A stretch of 64,000 bases of DNA from assembly GCA_001599975.1 (NCBI GenBank), contig BCIO01000006.1, positions 362,650 through 426,649 of the forward strand, given 5' to 3'. Source of the stretch: Cystobasidiopsis lactophilus. Its lineage: Eukaryota; Basidiomycota; Agaricostilbomycetes; Agaricostilbales; Chionosphaeraceae. This document shows positions 23,231 through 33,287 of this stretch, one piece after another (position 1 is the stretch's first letter; each line of letters starts with the position of its first letter). Below the pieces are notes generated by a model, which worked only from the letters and a program-made list of their open reading frames with translations, had not been told where the DNA came from and did no database searches. Position numbers and translations under genes: made by a program.

Positions 23231-24701
23231 TCAGTCTCCTCCCTTATTCGGCCACCGTCCCCCAGCATGTGCAGCTGACGCCGCCACCGCGGCTTCGTCT
23301 GCCTCCAAAGGTTTGTGGGCTTGCTTTAGTGAGGCGACCAAAGCTAGCAGATCTGAGATAGTGTCGTCGGTGATTTGATGATGTAGGACCAGCCGGGCAC
23401 CTCGTATTGTGATTGGATAGGGCGATAGTTGGGCAGCCGCCTTGATCAAGTCGCCAATGCCGAACCCCAGCGGCGTGACATCCATGTGGACCATGTTCGT
23501 GTGGACCGGCATTTTGATGATGATGCCAAGCTCGTGGAGTCCTTGGGCCAGTTTTCGAGCTCGCTGGTGAACTTGTGGCAGCTGCGGATAAACCGATTCG
23601 AAGGAGAAGTCGGCAGCCGCGACAAGCAGTCCACACTGTCTAATGCCACCGCCAAACAGCTTTCTGAGGTGCCGGCTCTTGGTGATAAAGTCCGTTGGCC
23701 CGACCAAAATCCTAGAAGTCCAGGCGACTAAGTTGCTGTATCCGTGACTTCTCGGAATGTGAGCTTACGACCCAATAGGAGCTCCGAGACCTTTACTCAA
23801 ACACAGACTAGCGGTATCAAAGGGAGCGAGCAACTCTCCGAGGCTCGTGCTGCTTGCTGCTGCAACTTCCCAAATTCTAGCACCACTGTGCGCCAAATGT
23901 CAGCCTGAGTAGCACAGTCCGAGGAGGCCAGAACGCACTCGAGGTGCATCTTGATCCCTAGCATGCGCGCATTTCGGGAGATCAGGTCGATTTCGTCTTG
24001 CGGAAAGATTGTGCCTCCCAGCGTGTTCTCCAGGCAAATCACTCTGGTAGGGCAAAAGTGAACAAAGAGCGGATCAGCCGAGTTCTCAGTCTGGGGGTGA
24101 ACAGCGTAGCAGTCAGATATGCTGAGACTCAGCTTGAAGAAGCGCACTTACGACCAGCCGCGGCTTGATGTCCTCCTCCCAGCGCAAGTACCGCCCATTG
24201 GAAGGAGTAATCGCCAGCGCTTGAGCTTGCGAGTGATAAGCAATGCCGCCAGCCTCAAATCCATAGACATGGCTGCGCGAGTCCAGCTGAACATCGGTCA
24301 ATTTGGTCGGTCCACCAGCGAAATGAGAGAATGGGTCCTCACTATCACCGAGTGAGGGGGTTGGGTAAGAAGGGCTCGCAGCGCGATTTGGTTTGTTTGG
24401 GTCCCAGACACGCAGAACAGGCCAGCGTCCTTGCAAGCCAGCGACGCCATCTTGGCTTGAAACGCGTTCGTAGTCTCATCGTCTCTGTAGACATCGTCTC
24501 CGCGACTCGCTGACACCATGGCCTCGAACATCTGTGCTGTGGGTATTGTAATCGTGTCCGCTTCGAAGCAGCTAATTAGACCACTGGCTTGGCCAACCCG
24601 TCCCGCACAGCGGACTCACAACGAAAGTCTCGGCTAACAAGAAGCGCTTTAATGTCGTTCGGGCAAAAGCCTTCATGACCCGCAACCTTTAAGTCCGACA
24701 T
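23231..24701 (-). CDS. GLY1: Low-specificity L-threonine aldolase family (PLP enzyme)
   Basis: PLP-dependent beta-hydroxy amino-acid aldolase: threonine gives glycine plus acetaldehyde, and related substrates are cleaved similarly. The start at 24701 gives [20 protein letters not shown]. An intron interrupts the family hallmark, joining ..VSRDFR to [15 protein letters not shown] (Ser codon split). [15 protein letters not shown] and [18 protein letters not shown]-like blocks follow. Later exons give [34 protein letters not shown] and [15 protein letters not shown]. The PLP lysine motif is [14 protein letters not shown], and [20 protein letters not shown] follows. The C-terminal domain runs to 23231 ([10 protein letters not shown]). 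The order matches fungal Gly1. It lies between two oxygenase genes and is 308 nt from the divergent oxygenase start at 25010, which suggests co-regulation. Confidence 0.9.
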
Positions 24702-25009
24702 GTGAAATGAAGATTGAAACTGGTGGACCAGGAAAGAATGCGCCAAATGGTGGGCGACGGCATTCGGGGAAAATTAACGACCAGCGAATCGCTGGTGTCC
24801 ACCACCCACCAAGCCCAGACCAGCAATACACAAGAGCAGCACAAGAATAATGATAGGTCGCTATTTGCACGATCAGAGGGCAGGCCGCCAAAAGATAAGC
24901 AGTGGCTGGTGGACATTTCCGTGGTGGCCAAAATACCCACTCTGGCTGGCGAGGCTGGGAATTTCTTTCGCCAGATAGAGCTTCGACTGCATTCAGAGGA
25001 AAAGAGAAC
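24702..25009. promoter_or_regulatory. Short divergent promoter: threonine aldolase / 2OG oxygenase 2
   Basis: 308 nt separate the divergent start codons at 24701 (minus) and 25010 (plus). Such a compact shared promoter is consistent with coordinated expression. No named operator motif could be assigned by eye. Confidence 0.45.
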
Positions 25010-26398
25010 ATGGGCAGCAGCAACATCCCATTGATTGACATCGCAGGATTCGGCGATGGTGATTCGAAGGTGAGCCACTCTCTTTCGCGGACGGCGAATC
25101 AGACCTGGGCCATGGCTGACCAGTGGGATTCGACAGCACGATGCAGAGGTCGCCGGCCAGATTGTAGCAGCGTACCGAGACAGAGGTTTTGCGTATATCA
25201 AAGGGCACACCGTCTCGCAAGATGTGAGTTCGGCGCCTGCCTGGCTTGTTCCTCCCTTCGCGCAAATGCTGAATTGGGACTCTAGCTCATTGAGACCATG
25301 TTCGAGCATGTACGCTGGCCTTACTTTCATCTGCTGAATGCGATTCTGACTTTGCGAGGCCAAAGTCCAAGAGGTTCAACCATTTGTCGAACGAAACCCG
25401 AATGGCCGTGCTGCGACCCGCAAACGGCAAGGACTCGCGAGGCTGGACCCCGCCTGGCTTCTCAAAGGTCGTACAAGGGACCGATGCCGACGCGACCGCC
25501 GACGTCGCTTCCTTTCCGAAAGGCGACCCAGGCGCCTACGAGTTTTATCGAACCGGCAACGACGATCACCCCTTCTTGCGCAATCGGCTCCTCCCAGAGT
25601 CTATCATGCCCGGTTTTGCTGCCGACGCCGAGGTCTTTTTGAGGCAGTGCAACAAGGTCTACCATGACCTGATGTCGGCCATTGCCTTGGGCCTCAACTT
25701 GCCTGCGAATTACTTCAAGCAATTCCACAAAATCGGATACTCTGTGTTCAGCTTGAATCACTACCTCGGAGGCCCAGTGCTGGATGCTACCTCCACGGGG
25801 CGCTTTCCGGCACACACCGATGTGAGTCGCCCTTCCCCCCCCCCCCCCCCCCCCCCCAGCTCCAGCTTCGGCAGCAGCTAAGCAGGATTTCAACAGTACG
25901 GTTACCTCACCCTGCTTTTCCAAGACTCGATCGGTGGACTGGAGGTCATCGACTCGGGCAAGGGCGACATTTATGTCCCAGCCCCTCCAATGTTGGTCCT
26001 CTTCCAATGTCTGCAGACATCACTGTTCGTGGACTCACTTCCGAATAGTCCTGGCACTATCGTTGTCAACGTTGGGGACATGCTAAGCCAGTGGACCAAT
26101 GGCATCCTTCGTTCGACCATGCATCGAGTCCAGTTGCCCGACAGCGCCATCGTCAAAGGCGTCATGCCCGAGCGCTTCTCGATTCCATATGTGGGTATAC
26201 TCTGACTTGAATGCAGTCGAAGAATGGGGACTAACCGATAAGGCCTCCCTTTCGCAGAACGCTGGCCCGGATATCGAGACAGTCATCGAGCCGCTTCCTG
26301 GGACCTACTCGGAGCTCATCCCCAAGCGCTTTGCACCGATCAACGGGATGTCGCACATCGAGTTCAGGCAACAGCAGGCGTTCGGGGTCACCAAATAG
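25010..26398 (+). CDS. 2-oxoglutarate/Fe(II)-dependent oxygenase, isopenicillin-N-synthase-like (copy 2)
   Basis: Same family as the gene at 21231-22903. The start at 25010 gives MGSSNIPLIDIAGFGDGDSK. Spliced exons then read EVAGQIVAAYRDRGFAYIKG and HTVSQDLIETMFEH, followed by SKRFNHLSNETRMAVLRPA. The core has GLNLPANYFKQF and YSVFSLNHYLGG. The iron motif PAHTD precedes an intron (25822-25896) that holds a 23-C homopolymer. After it come YGYLTLLFQDSIGGLEVID, then NVGDMLSQWTNG, the distal His in STMHRVQLP and the Arg in PERFSIPY. The final exon NAGPDIETVIEPLPGTYSEL ends AFGVTK at 26398. Catalytic residues are intact. Divergence from copy 1 is large, so the two probably act on different substrates or steps. 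Confidence 0.88.
25835..25857. repeat. Poly-C tract (23 C) inside an intron
   Basis: An uninterrupted run of C on the plus strand inside the intron that follows the HTD iron motif of 2OG oxygenase 2. It sits where a polypyrimidine tract would lie. Assembly length may be unreliable. Confidence 0.85.
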
Positions 26399-26675
26399 AG
26401 GGGGGACTGTTGTACTGTAGCCATTGCATATGTGTTCGTCCTTTGATAGGAGCCGGCTGCCGACTACCCTGCTAGGTCCCTGTCAATCCTCTGACTGCTG
26501 TTCAAACTTTTTTCTCATTGGCTGTCCTGCCCTCCTCCACGGGAACCAAACTGTTGCCACCACTAGTGGAGTCCCTTGGGAAAAGAAAAAAACGCTATCT
26601 CAAGCGAGGCCCACCACCGGGAGCTCCCGGTCCACCACCCTCTGAAGCCACTGCGAGGTCTTCCACCGTCTGATA

Positions 26676-29369
26676 ATGGCGGACTGCCCGTGTACTGTTG
26701 AGGGCTGTGGCAAGGTAAGATGGTGTCCACTTTGCAGCACCGCGGTGGCTGACTTTTGCATCCCAACAGGTAAAAGCCCTTCAATTTTGCCGCTGGAGCG
26801 AGACCTTCGCGTTGCCACCTTGCGAGGGCCCCCTTGGGCGCTATTTAGTCCGAATGGCTGACCTTGTGCCGTCCACAGGTGTTCAAGAAGCCTACCTACC
26901 TCAAACGACACCTTCTCAATCACCTCGACGCGGCGCCCCTCGCCTGCCCGCACTGCAGTCGTGGCTTCCAGCGCCAGGACGTGCTTCAAAAGCACATCAG
27001 AAGGCTTCATTCGAAGGAGGAGGATCAGGATGAACCGCCACGAAAGCGGTCGCGATCGGACACCGTAGGGGACGAAGCGCCCCAGTCCGCCCAAGAGCAT
27101 GGAATCCAGACCAAGGCCCTCACCGACAGCTTTGGGCCGACTCCACTCAACTCCCAAGACCTACTGCCAGGCACGAGCAGCGATCCCCTGCGCTACATCC
27201 GTGGCGCCGAGCTCTTCCCATCTTGGCCGTCCAGCAACCTCAGCACTCTCGAGGAGGTTGATCCAGGACAGGCCGCCAACGGGTTCGTCTTCGACGAAAG
27301 GAACGCCAACGACATTCTTGCCTGGCTCCTGAAGCCGGATTCTCCAGACCAGCAGGCTTTCAACGACTTCCAACCCGCCCTAGTCACCGGGTTCGGCATC
27401 GCCCAGGCCAACGATCTGGTCTACGGCTATCCTCCAGAGCTTTCGTATCCGCAACAGCAAAACCAAACGTATGGACAGCCCCTTCCTTCCCCGATGCCAG
27501 CCTCCCTGTCGAGCCTCCTCCACTACCCTCCGCCGGAACACCCACCCGCCCACGCCCTCCTTCAGCAGCCTCGAGCCCTCTTGACCGAGTTCGTCCGCTC
27601 GGAAATGATCAGCCTCATTGGGACCGAGTTCTGGGGCGACATCAATGCCACCATGACTCTCAGCACGATGCAGCTTTGCTTCGAGCTTTATTGGCTGCAC
27701 TTCGATTGCCTGTACCCTATCATACACAGGTCAATGCTGGAACAGAGCTCGGACGAGCCTCCCCCGCTTTTGCTTCTTGCCATGGTGAGTTCACTGGAGC
27801 TGTGCGACGGTCTTCAGAGCTTAATGGGCCTGCAGGTCTGCTGCGGAGCCGGCTTCGCCGAAGATCCGACCGCCATTGATTTTGCGCTCCGATGTCATCG
27901 CCGCGTCAGATCGCTTGGCATGGCAGAAGCCGATGAAACACCAATTGTGCAGCTGCACACTTTACAATCGCTTTTGCTGATGGACTACTTTGCCCGCCAC
28001 TTCGGCTCGGACTTGATGCACGACAATGCACAGAGTAAGTGGTGCATTGTTTGGTTGGAGGTCATGTCTAACCGTGTCTTGGCAGTCTACCACAGCGCCA
28101 TTCTGACGATGTGCAAGTTCGCCGGCTTGTTCCACCCCAAACTCGATCTCCCACCAGTTGACGACTCCACTGACTTGGCGTACGCCTGGAAAGCCGCCAT
28201 CAAAGTGCAAGAGTCGTACCGGCTGGGATGGTTCGCTTTCGTGCAGAACACAGCCAACAGCCTATTGTTTCGCCACACCCTGATGATCCAGGCCGTCAAT
28301 CTCAAGCTCATCCTGCCCTGTTCGGACGATGTGTGGGGCGCTGCGACTCCCAGAGCCTGGTTCGACGCTTCACGACGCGCCGTCGAGCCAAGGCCTTTCC
28401 GGAACGCATTGCGCGATCTGGTCACTCAGGAAGCCGGCACGGAAGGCTTGGACCAATTCACCCGGCTCGCGCTCTTATACGGCCTGGCTTCCATTGGATG
28501 GACTCTCATGTGGAGAGACTGGGGCTCTTTGGGGTTGCCGCTTATTCACGACGATCGCCTGTCCTCTTGGAAGGAGCTCTTGGCCAACGGGTTCTTTCGC
28601 TGGAACAACAGTGCTCCCAAAGCCAAGACCGGCACTTTCTTCTGGTCGTCCCACTCCTTCTGCACCTTCGCCCAAATGTCTCTCTTTGTCGATGGCGAAC
28701 TTGTTCGGACTGCGGCCGGATCGCTCCGCATCGAAGGGCGCACCGTGCAGCCACATGATCGCCGCTTGGCTATGGAGCAACTGCGCGTTTGGGTCAAAAC
28801 CAGCGACGCCGACCGCGCGTTTGTGTCTGCTGTCAAGCTTTTGGTGAGCGACCTGCTCTTTAACAATGCGAAGTTTGCTGATGCGTCAAAAAAGAACGAC
28901 GTCTCCTCTTCACTTCCACCGACCATCCTTCGGTACGCGCCGACGGTCACCTGGACTATTTACAATGCCTGTATCGTAAGCCCGGGTTGCCCTCAGAACC
29001 CTGACTTGGTCTAAATAGCCCTTGAACACTGTGCAGGTCATCTTTGTCTACGGCAGCCTGCTCGAATCTCGACAGGATCTACAGAAGTCGGCTCCATACG
29101 CGCTGCTGGACTGTGAAGGCGGCCCAAAGATCGAGCACAGCTTGGCGCGCAAGGCTGCCGCCGACTATTGCCGCCTCGTGCTCGGCCGCGAGAAGCTCAC
29201 CGATGTGCGCGCTCTCAGGGGCATCAGCCACTGCGCGGGCATTTTGACCTATGGCCTCTACTTGTGCGAATCTGTCGATGTCAGCATCTCCAAATGGCCG
29301 GCTTTCACTCTACGGGCTATTCTCAAGGGGCAATTGGGCAACTGGGATGAGGGTGTCGTGGATCAATAG
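26676..29369 (+). CDS. Zinc-finger (2x C2H2) + fungal-specific transcription factor
   Basis: DNA-binding regulator with two C2H2 fingers and the fungal-type 'middle homology' domain. The start at 26676 gives MADCPCTVEGCGK. An intron splices to VFKKPTYLKRHLLNH, forming finger 1. Finger 2 is LACPHCSRGFQRQDVLQKHI and is followed by a basic KRSRSD nuclear-localisation-like stretch. The acidic/Pro/Gln region (about residues 90-230) could activate transcription. The fungal_trans domain includes MQLCFELYWLHFDCLYPIIH. Introns were noted at 27783-27836, at about 28034-28085, and at 28977-29036, where NACI joins VIFVYGSLLESR. The stop is at 29369. It lies centrally in the metabolic run and is a candidate pathway-specific regulator. 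Its stop is only 12 nt from the stop of the convergent M20 gene. Confidence 0.88.
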
Positions 29370-29381
29370 CTATTTGCAAGT

Positions 29382-31240
29382 CTATTTTTCAGCGCGCGCC
29401 GCAAAATCTGCCTTGACTTGGTCGGCGAATGCTTTGTCAAGGATGTAGTCCAAGCCCAACATCGCCAGACGCTTGGCCATTCGGAAAGCTTTATCAACAG
29501 CCGCTGTCTGCTTGGCAGCAGTTGCGAAGTCGGTCGAGTGAAGGGTAGTGCCGCTGTGTCGCATTTGGTCAGCAACTATCCATGACTGAAAACAGACGAG
29601 AGACGCACTCCGCGCATGGAATGAAATACTTGTTAATAGGATATTGTCAGCCAGGGATATCATGGGCGAAGAGGGGCAGAACAGACCAGCGGGTGGATAG
29701 CGGGCACAACTTTCGAAACGTTCCCTTGATCTGACGAACCTGCACCTTGGGATTTGGCGTATTGGATGTCCTCCGGCAGCTTCTTGATGTGATCAAACTC
29801 GTGCGTGAGACCCAAGCTTTGCAAGTCCGGGCTGTCGCCAAAGTAGGTGGCGAATCGCTCGAGGAGCACTGTCGAGTTGGCCATATCCTCGTACAAGCTG
29901 GTCACCGTGATCTTGTACTCAGTCTTGGTTGCGAGGGCAGCACCCTTGATGCAGTTCTCCACGTCAGTGAATAACGACCTGAGAGTGGTTGTGTCGAGGG
30001 CCCTGATGTTCCACTCGGCAAGAGTGTAGTCGGGAATAACATTAGAGGCTGCTGATAGGGTTCATATACTGACAATTAATGCATAAGGGGGCTACTGCAC
30101 CTGTTCCGCCATTGATGATGACCCCCTGGATGCGATTGCTGGGGAGCGTCTGCTGGCGAAGCGCGTTGACGCCGTTGTACGCCTGAATTCTTCAGCGACC
30201 CCAATAGTATTTAGATCTAGACGTTTTACGCTAAACGCTCCGCTGCACAACTCACAGACCGTCCAGCGCATTCTTGCCCAGCCAAGGGCTGACGGCGGCA
30301 TGTGCAGTCTTGCCAAAGAATTCCAGGCGGAATTTCTTGACAGCTCAAGTCAGATTGAGCGAGTATTTCAACTTTGAAAGCTTACCATGCTAGCCAGCGA
30401 CACGAAGTAGTTTTGGTTGGGATGCGGATAAGGGTGGGCCATGATAGCTACCTCGAAAAGTGGGCCGGAATTCCACGCGGACAGTGATTGGAAATCAACT
30501 TGCACACTTCGACATCTTTCCAGGCGCCCGCTTCGATCATTTTGACCTTTCCTCCGCCACCTAAGAATCCTCGTCAGGATGGGGTTGAGGCCAAATTTAG
30601 CGGCGAAAGCCCACCTTCTTCAGCTGGTGTACCGTAGAGCACGATCTTGGCTGGAATTTGTAGAGCCTTGATCGCCTGAGCCGCTGCCAATGCCGACGCC
30701 ACACCCGTGATGGCGATCAAGTCTGGCAATCAGGGCACGGCAAGACTTAACCTTGGCAGGAGACATAAAGTCAATGCACAGTGTCCACTTACTGTGGCCA
30801 CAGCCATGGCCAATCTTGGGCAGCGCATCGTACTCGCTGTTGAAACTGATGGCTGGCCCGCCTTGGCCGACCTCAAAGGTTGCGCAGAACGCCGTTTTCA
30901 CGCCATAAGCGGAAGGCGTCACGCTCCATCCTGGTTGGGCAGCCAGCCACTTGGTAAGGTAGTCGTGCGCCTGGAGCAAGGATTGGTCAAAGAAGGGCAA
31001 AAGAGAGACATCAATTCCAGGCTGCAGCGCACCAGGATTTCCTCGTATTTGAGCTCTGGATTGTCCCAAAGCTACAGATATGCTCAGAGACATTCTAACT
31101 AAAGAGGCCAGAAAGCGCACAAAGTCGCTCATCTTGCGCAAATCGCCTTCCAGAGCGTCCACAGCCTGGGCAATGATTTTGGCGGGCTCCATTTGCAACA
31201 ATGGCCGGGTCTCAGCCTTGGTATTAAGAGAATTCGACAT
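29382..31240 (-). CDS. M20-family amidohydrolase/peptidase (PM20D2/AbgB-like)
   Basis: Dinuclear-metal amidohydrolase of the M20 family. The start at 31240 reads MSNSLNTKAETRPLLQMEPA. A helical N-terminal region follows, then AHDYLTKWLAAQPGWSVTPS. The metal-site blocks are FNSEYDALPKIGHGCGH (30790-30860) and, after an intron, a VTGVASALAAAQAIKAL stretch. The dimerisation domain contains KFRLEFFGKTAHAAVSPWLG and NALDGL, then AYNGVNALRQQTLPSNRIQG. The C-terminal part has IPDYTLAEWNIRALDTTTLR and ITVTSLYEDMANSTVLLE, and a final exon with HSTDFATAAKQTAAVDKAFR ending at 29382. The motif set fits amide-bond hydrolases that release amino acids, but not specifically the HyuC carbamoylase subgroup. 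Several intron edges were not checked individually. Confidence 0.85.
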
Positions 31241-31444
31241 GGTTGATGGTAACAGCTAGGTCGGCACGAGGAAAACAGACACCATGGAGGCTTTTCTTGC
31301 CACGGCAAGGGCGGATAACGTGGCGGTGGATCCGGGAGAAAGTGGTGGCTGCCACTGAGTGGCCGGTGGCAATGTCTGTGGTTCGCATCGAAGTGGCAAG
31401 AGCCGTCTAGTGAACGTCTATAGTAGTGAATGCAAGCAAAGGCT

Positions 31445-32980
31445 CTAAGAAGACCAGTTCTCCTCCTGCCTCTTCTTCAGGCTCTCGTACATGTCTTTGG
31501 TCGTCTCCTGCATCGAAAAGTACTTGATGCCCTATTTCGGCATCGACAATATGAAGGCATGCCACACAGGCGAGGGAGCGAGAACAACGCACCAAGACCT
31601 TGGTCGCTTTTGAGCCATCGGTCACGTTGACGCCGCGTTCCGGGGAGCTGGTCGTCGCTGGTCAGCTTTGCCAGACGAATATCATTGGGGAAAGACGCAC
31701 TTGGCCCAATCAGCCTTGCCTTCCTCGCCAACGGGAACGCCCTCGAGGCCAGGCGCCACTTTGTTGAGCACGTCGGCTGCCTCTCGTATGAGCACTCAAT
31801 TCTACGTCCAATTCTCTGGCGCACTCACTGAAGGTTTGGATGCAGTAAGGCTGGTCCAGCGTAAACATGAGCTCCTTGTGGCATCTATCATACGGCGAGA
31901 AGCTTACAGAGACGCTCAACAAGAAGCGCGAGCCACCGGCCTCCTCGACCTGCAAGGCCTTGACGTGAGCCTCGGCGACATCACGAACGTCGACAAAGCT
32001 ATATTTATTCTGTCAGGCGGGAATCACAGCCATTCTAACGGAGCACTCGCCTGCCAGAGGGCGCAGGAAGGTCGCTCGCAGAGTATTTGCCGGTCATGAC
32101 TGAATAAAACTGCGCCACGCTGGTGTTGAGGGCTTCGGGCTTGCTGACTTGGTGGAGGATGGGCCCGAAGATCATCACGGGGTTCACGGTCGCAAGGTCG
32201 AAAGTGACACCGTCGCCCTTGACGAAGGCCCACGCCGCCTGCTCGGCCAAAGTCTTGGAGGCTTGGTACTTGATAGGACCGGAAGCCTCCTTGCCCTTCT
32301 CCTCGACTTCCTTGGGGGCTGCCAAGTTCCACTTGTCCTCGGTCCAAGTTTGGCCCTCTGGAAGACGGGTTGACTGGGTTCTTCCAAGCGTTTCCAAATA
32401 ATGGCAGCACTTACGGAGACCTGGAGTCAGGACAGCCGCAACACTGCTGGTCACGACAACACGCTTGACGGTAGGGCAAAACTTGGATGCCGATTTGAGG
32501 ACGTTGGTAGTGCCATTGACGGCAGGCTGATGTTTAAGGGTCAACTTCGGTCTTGCCCAAGGGAGATAGAAGACTCACGGTGATCAAGTCTGCGGGATCT
32601 TCGCAGTCAAAGTGGAATGGCGAGGCAGTGTGCTCGATAGCTGACACTTGGTATAAGAAAAAGAGCAGAAACGACGATGCATGATCTCACCGTCAAACTT
32701 GTTGGACTTCAGCACTTCGTCGAAAGCGTCCTCCAAGCCAATGTCAGGCACGACTGCGTAGCTGAACTTTTGGCTTTTGAAAAGCTTGGCCAGGTATTCG
32801 CCCTTAGACTCGTCGCGGACTGTGCCAACCACTTCGAAACCAGCGTCCAAAGCCGCTTTCACCACCCAGACGCCGAGGAATCCACTGGCTCCCTGCGTTT
32901 CGAGGGGTCAGGATCATGCAGCTCCTTTTCTCTGAAGGACATACGGTGACCAAAACTTTTCCAGATTGAATGGCAGGCAT
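31445..32980 (-). CDS. NAD(P)-dependent epimerase/reductase (extended SDR, DFR/Gre2-like)
   Basis: Extended short-chain dehydrogenase related to dihydroflavonol reductase and yeast Gre2, which reduce aldehydes or ketones with NADPH. The start at 32980 gives MPAIQSGKVLVT. An intron joins the dinucleotide-binding motif (VLVTGASGFLGVWVVKAALD). FEVVGTVRDESKGEYLAKLF and a IEHTASPFHFDCEDPADLI block follow. Next comes NGTTNVLKSASKFCPTVKRV, with the catalytic Ser region VVTSSVAAVLTPG. The YxxxK motif is IKYQASKTLAEQAAWAF, followed by FDLATVNPVMIFGPIL. A FVDVRDVAEAHVKALQV block and an IREAADVLNKVAPGL-like block follow. The last exon GIKYFSMQETTKDMYESLKK ends NWSS at 31445. It is divergent from the NCS1 permease gene, with 307 nt between starts. 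Confidence 0.88.
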
Positions 32981-33287
32981 CGTTGTTGGTGTTCACACTC
33001 TGCTGACAACTTGTCGGAAGTCCCCTTTTGAGCCGAAAGCTTCCGCGCTCAAATCTTTCGTCCGCGTTCAGCCACTCGTCCACTCTCGCTTCGCGTCCAC
33101 TCTCTCCTGCCAAAATATGCGATAAGAGCCACTGTGCGCTGGCCATGGTCTCCCGGCGCGCCTGAAATAGTTCCTCTCTTTGCCGACGAGAACCCACTTT
33201 GGTGGATGGTGGGCCTCGTGTCTCCTTCCTGATAACGAATATCGAATCCATTCCCTTTCTCTTGTCCTGTCGCTATCTGCTTCTTTC
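32981..33287. promoter_or_regulatory. Short divergent promoter: SDR reductase / NCS1 permease
   Basis: 307 nt between the divergent start codons at 32980 (minus) and 33288 (plus). Pyrimidine-rich sequence lies just upstream of the permease start. Co-regulation is plausible but not shown. Confidence 0.45.

Noticed and set aside
27676-28760. Alternative frames inside the transcription factor gene
   Set aside because: They overlap the well-supported C2H2/fungal_trans frame and show no domain signal.
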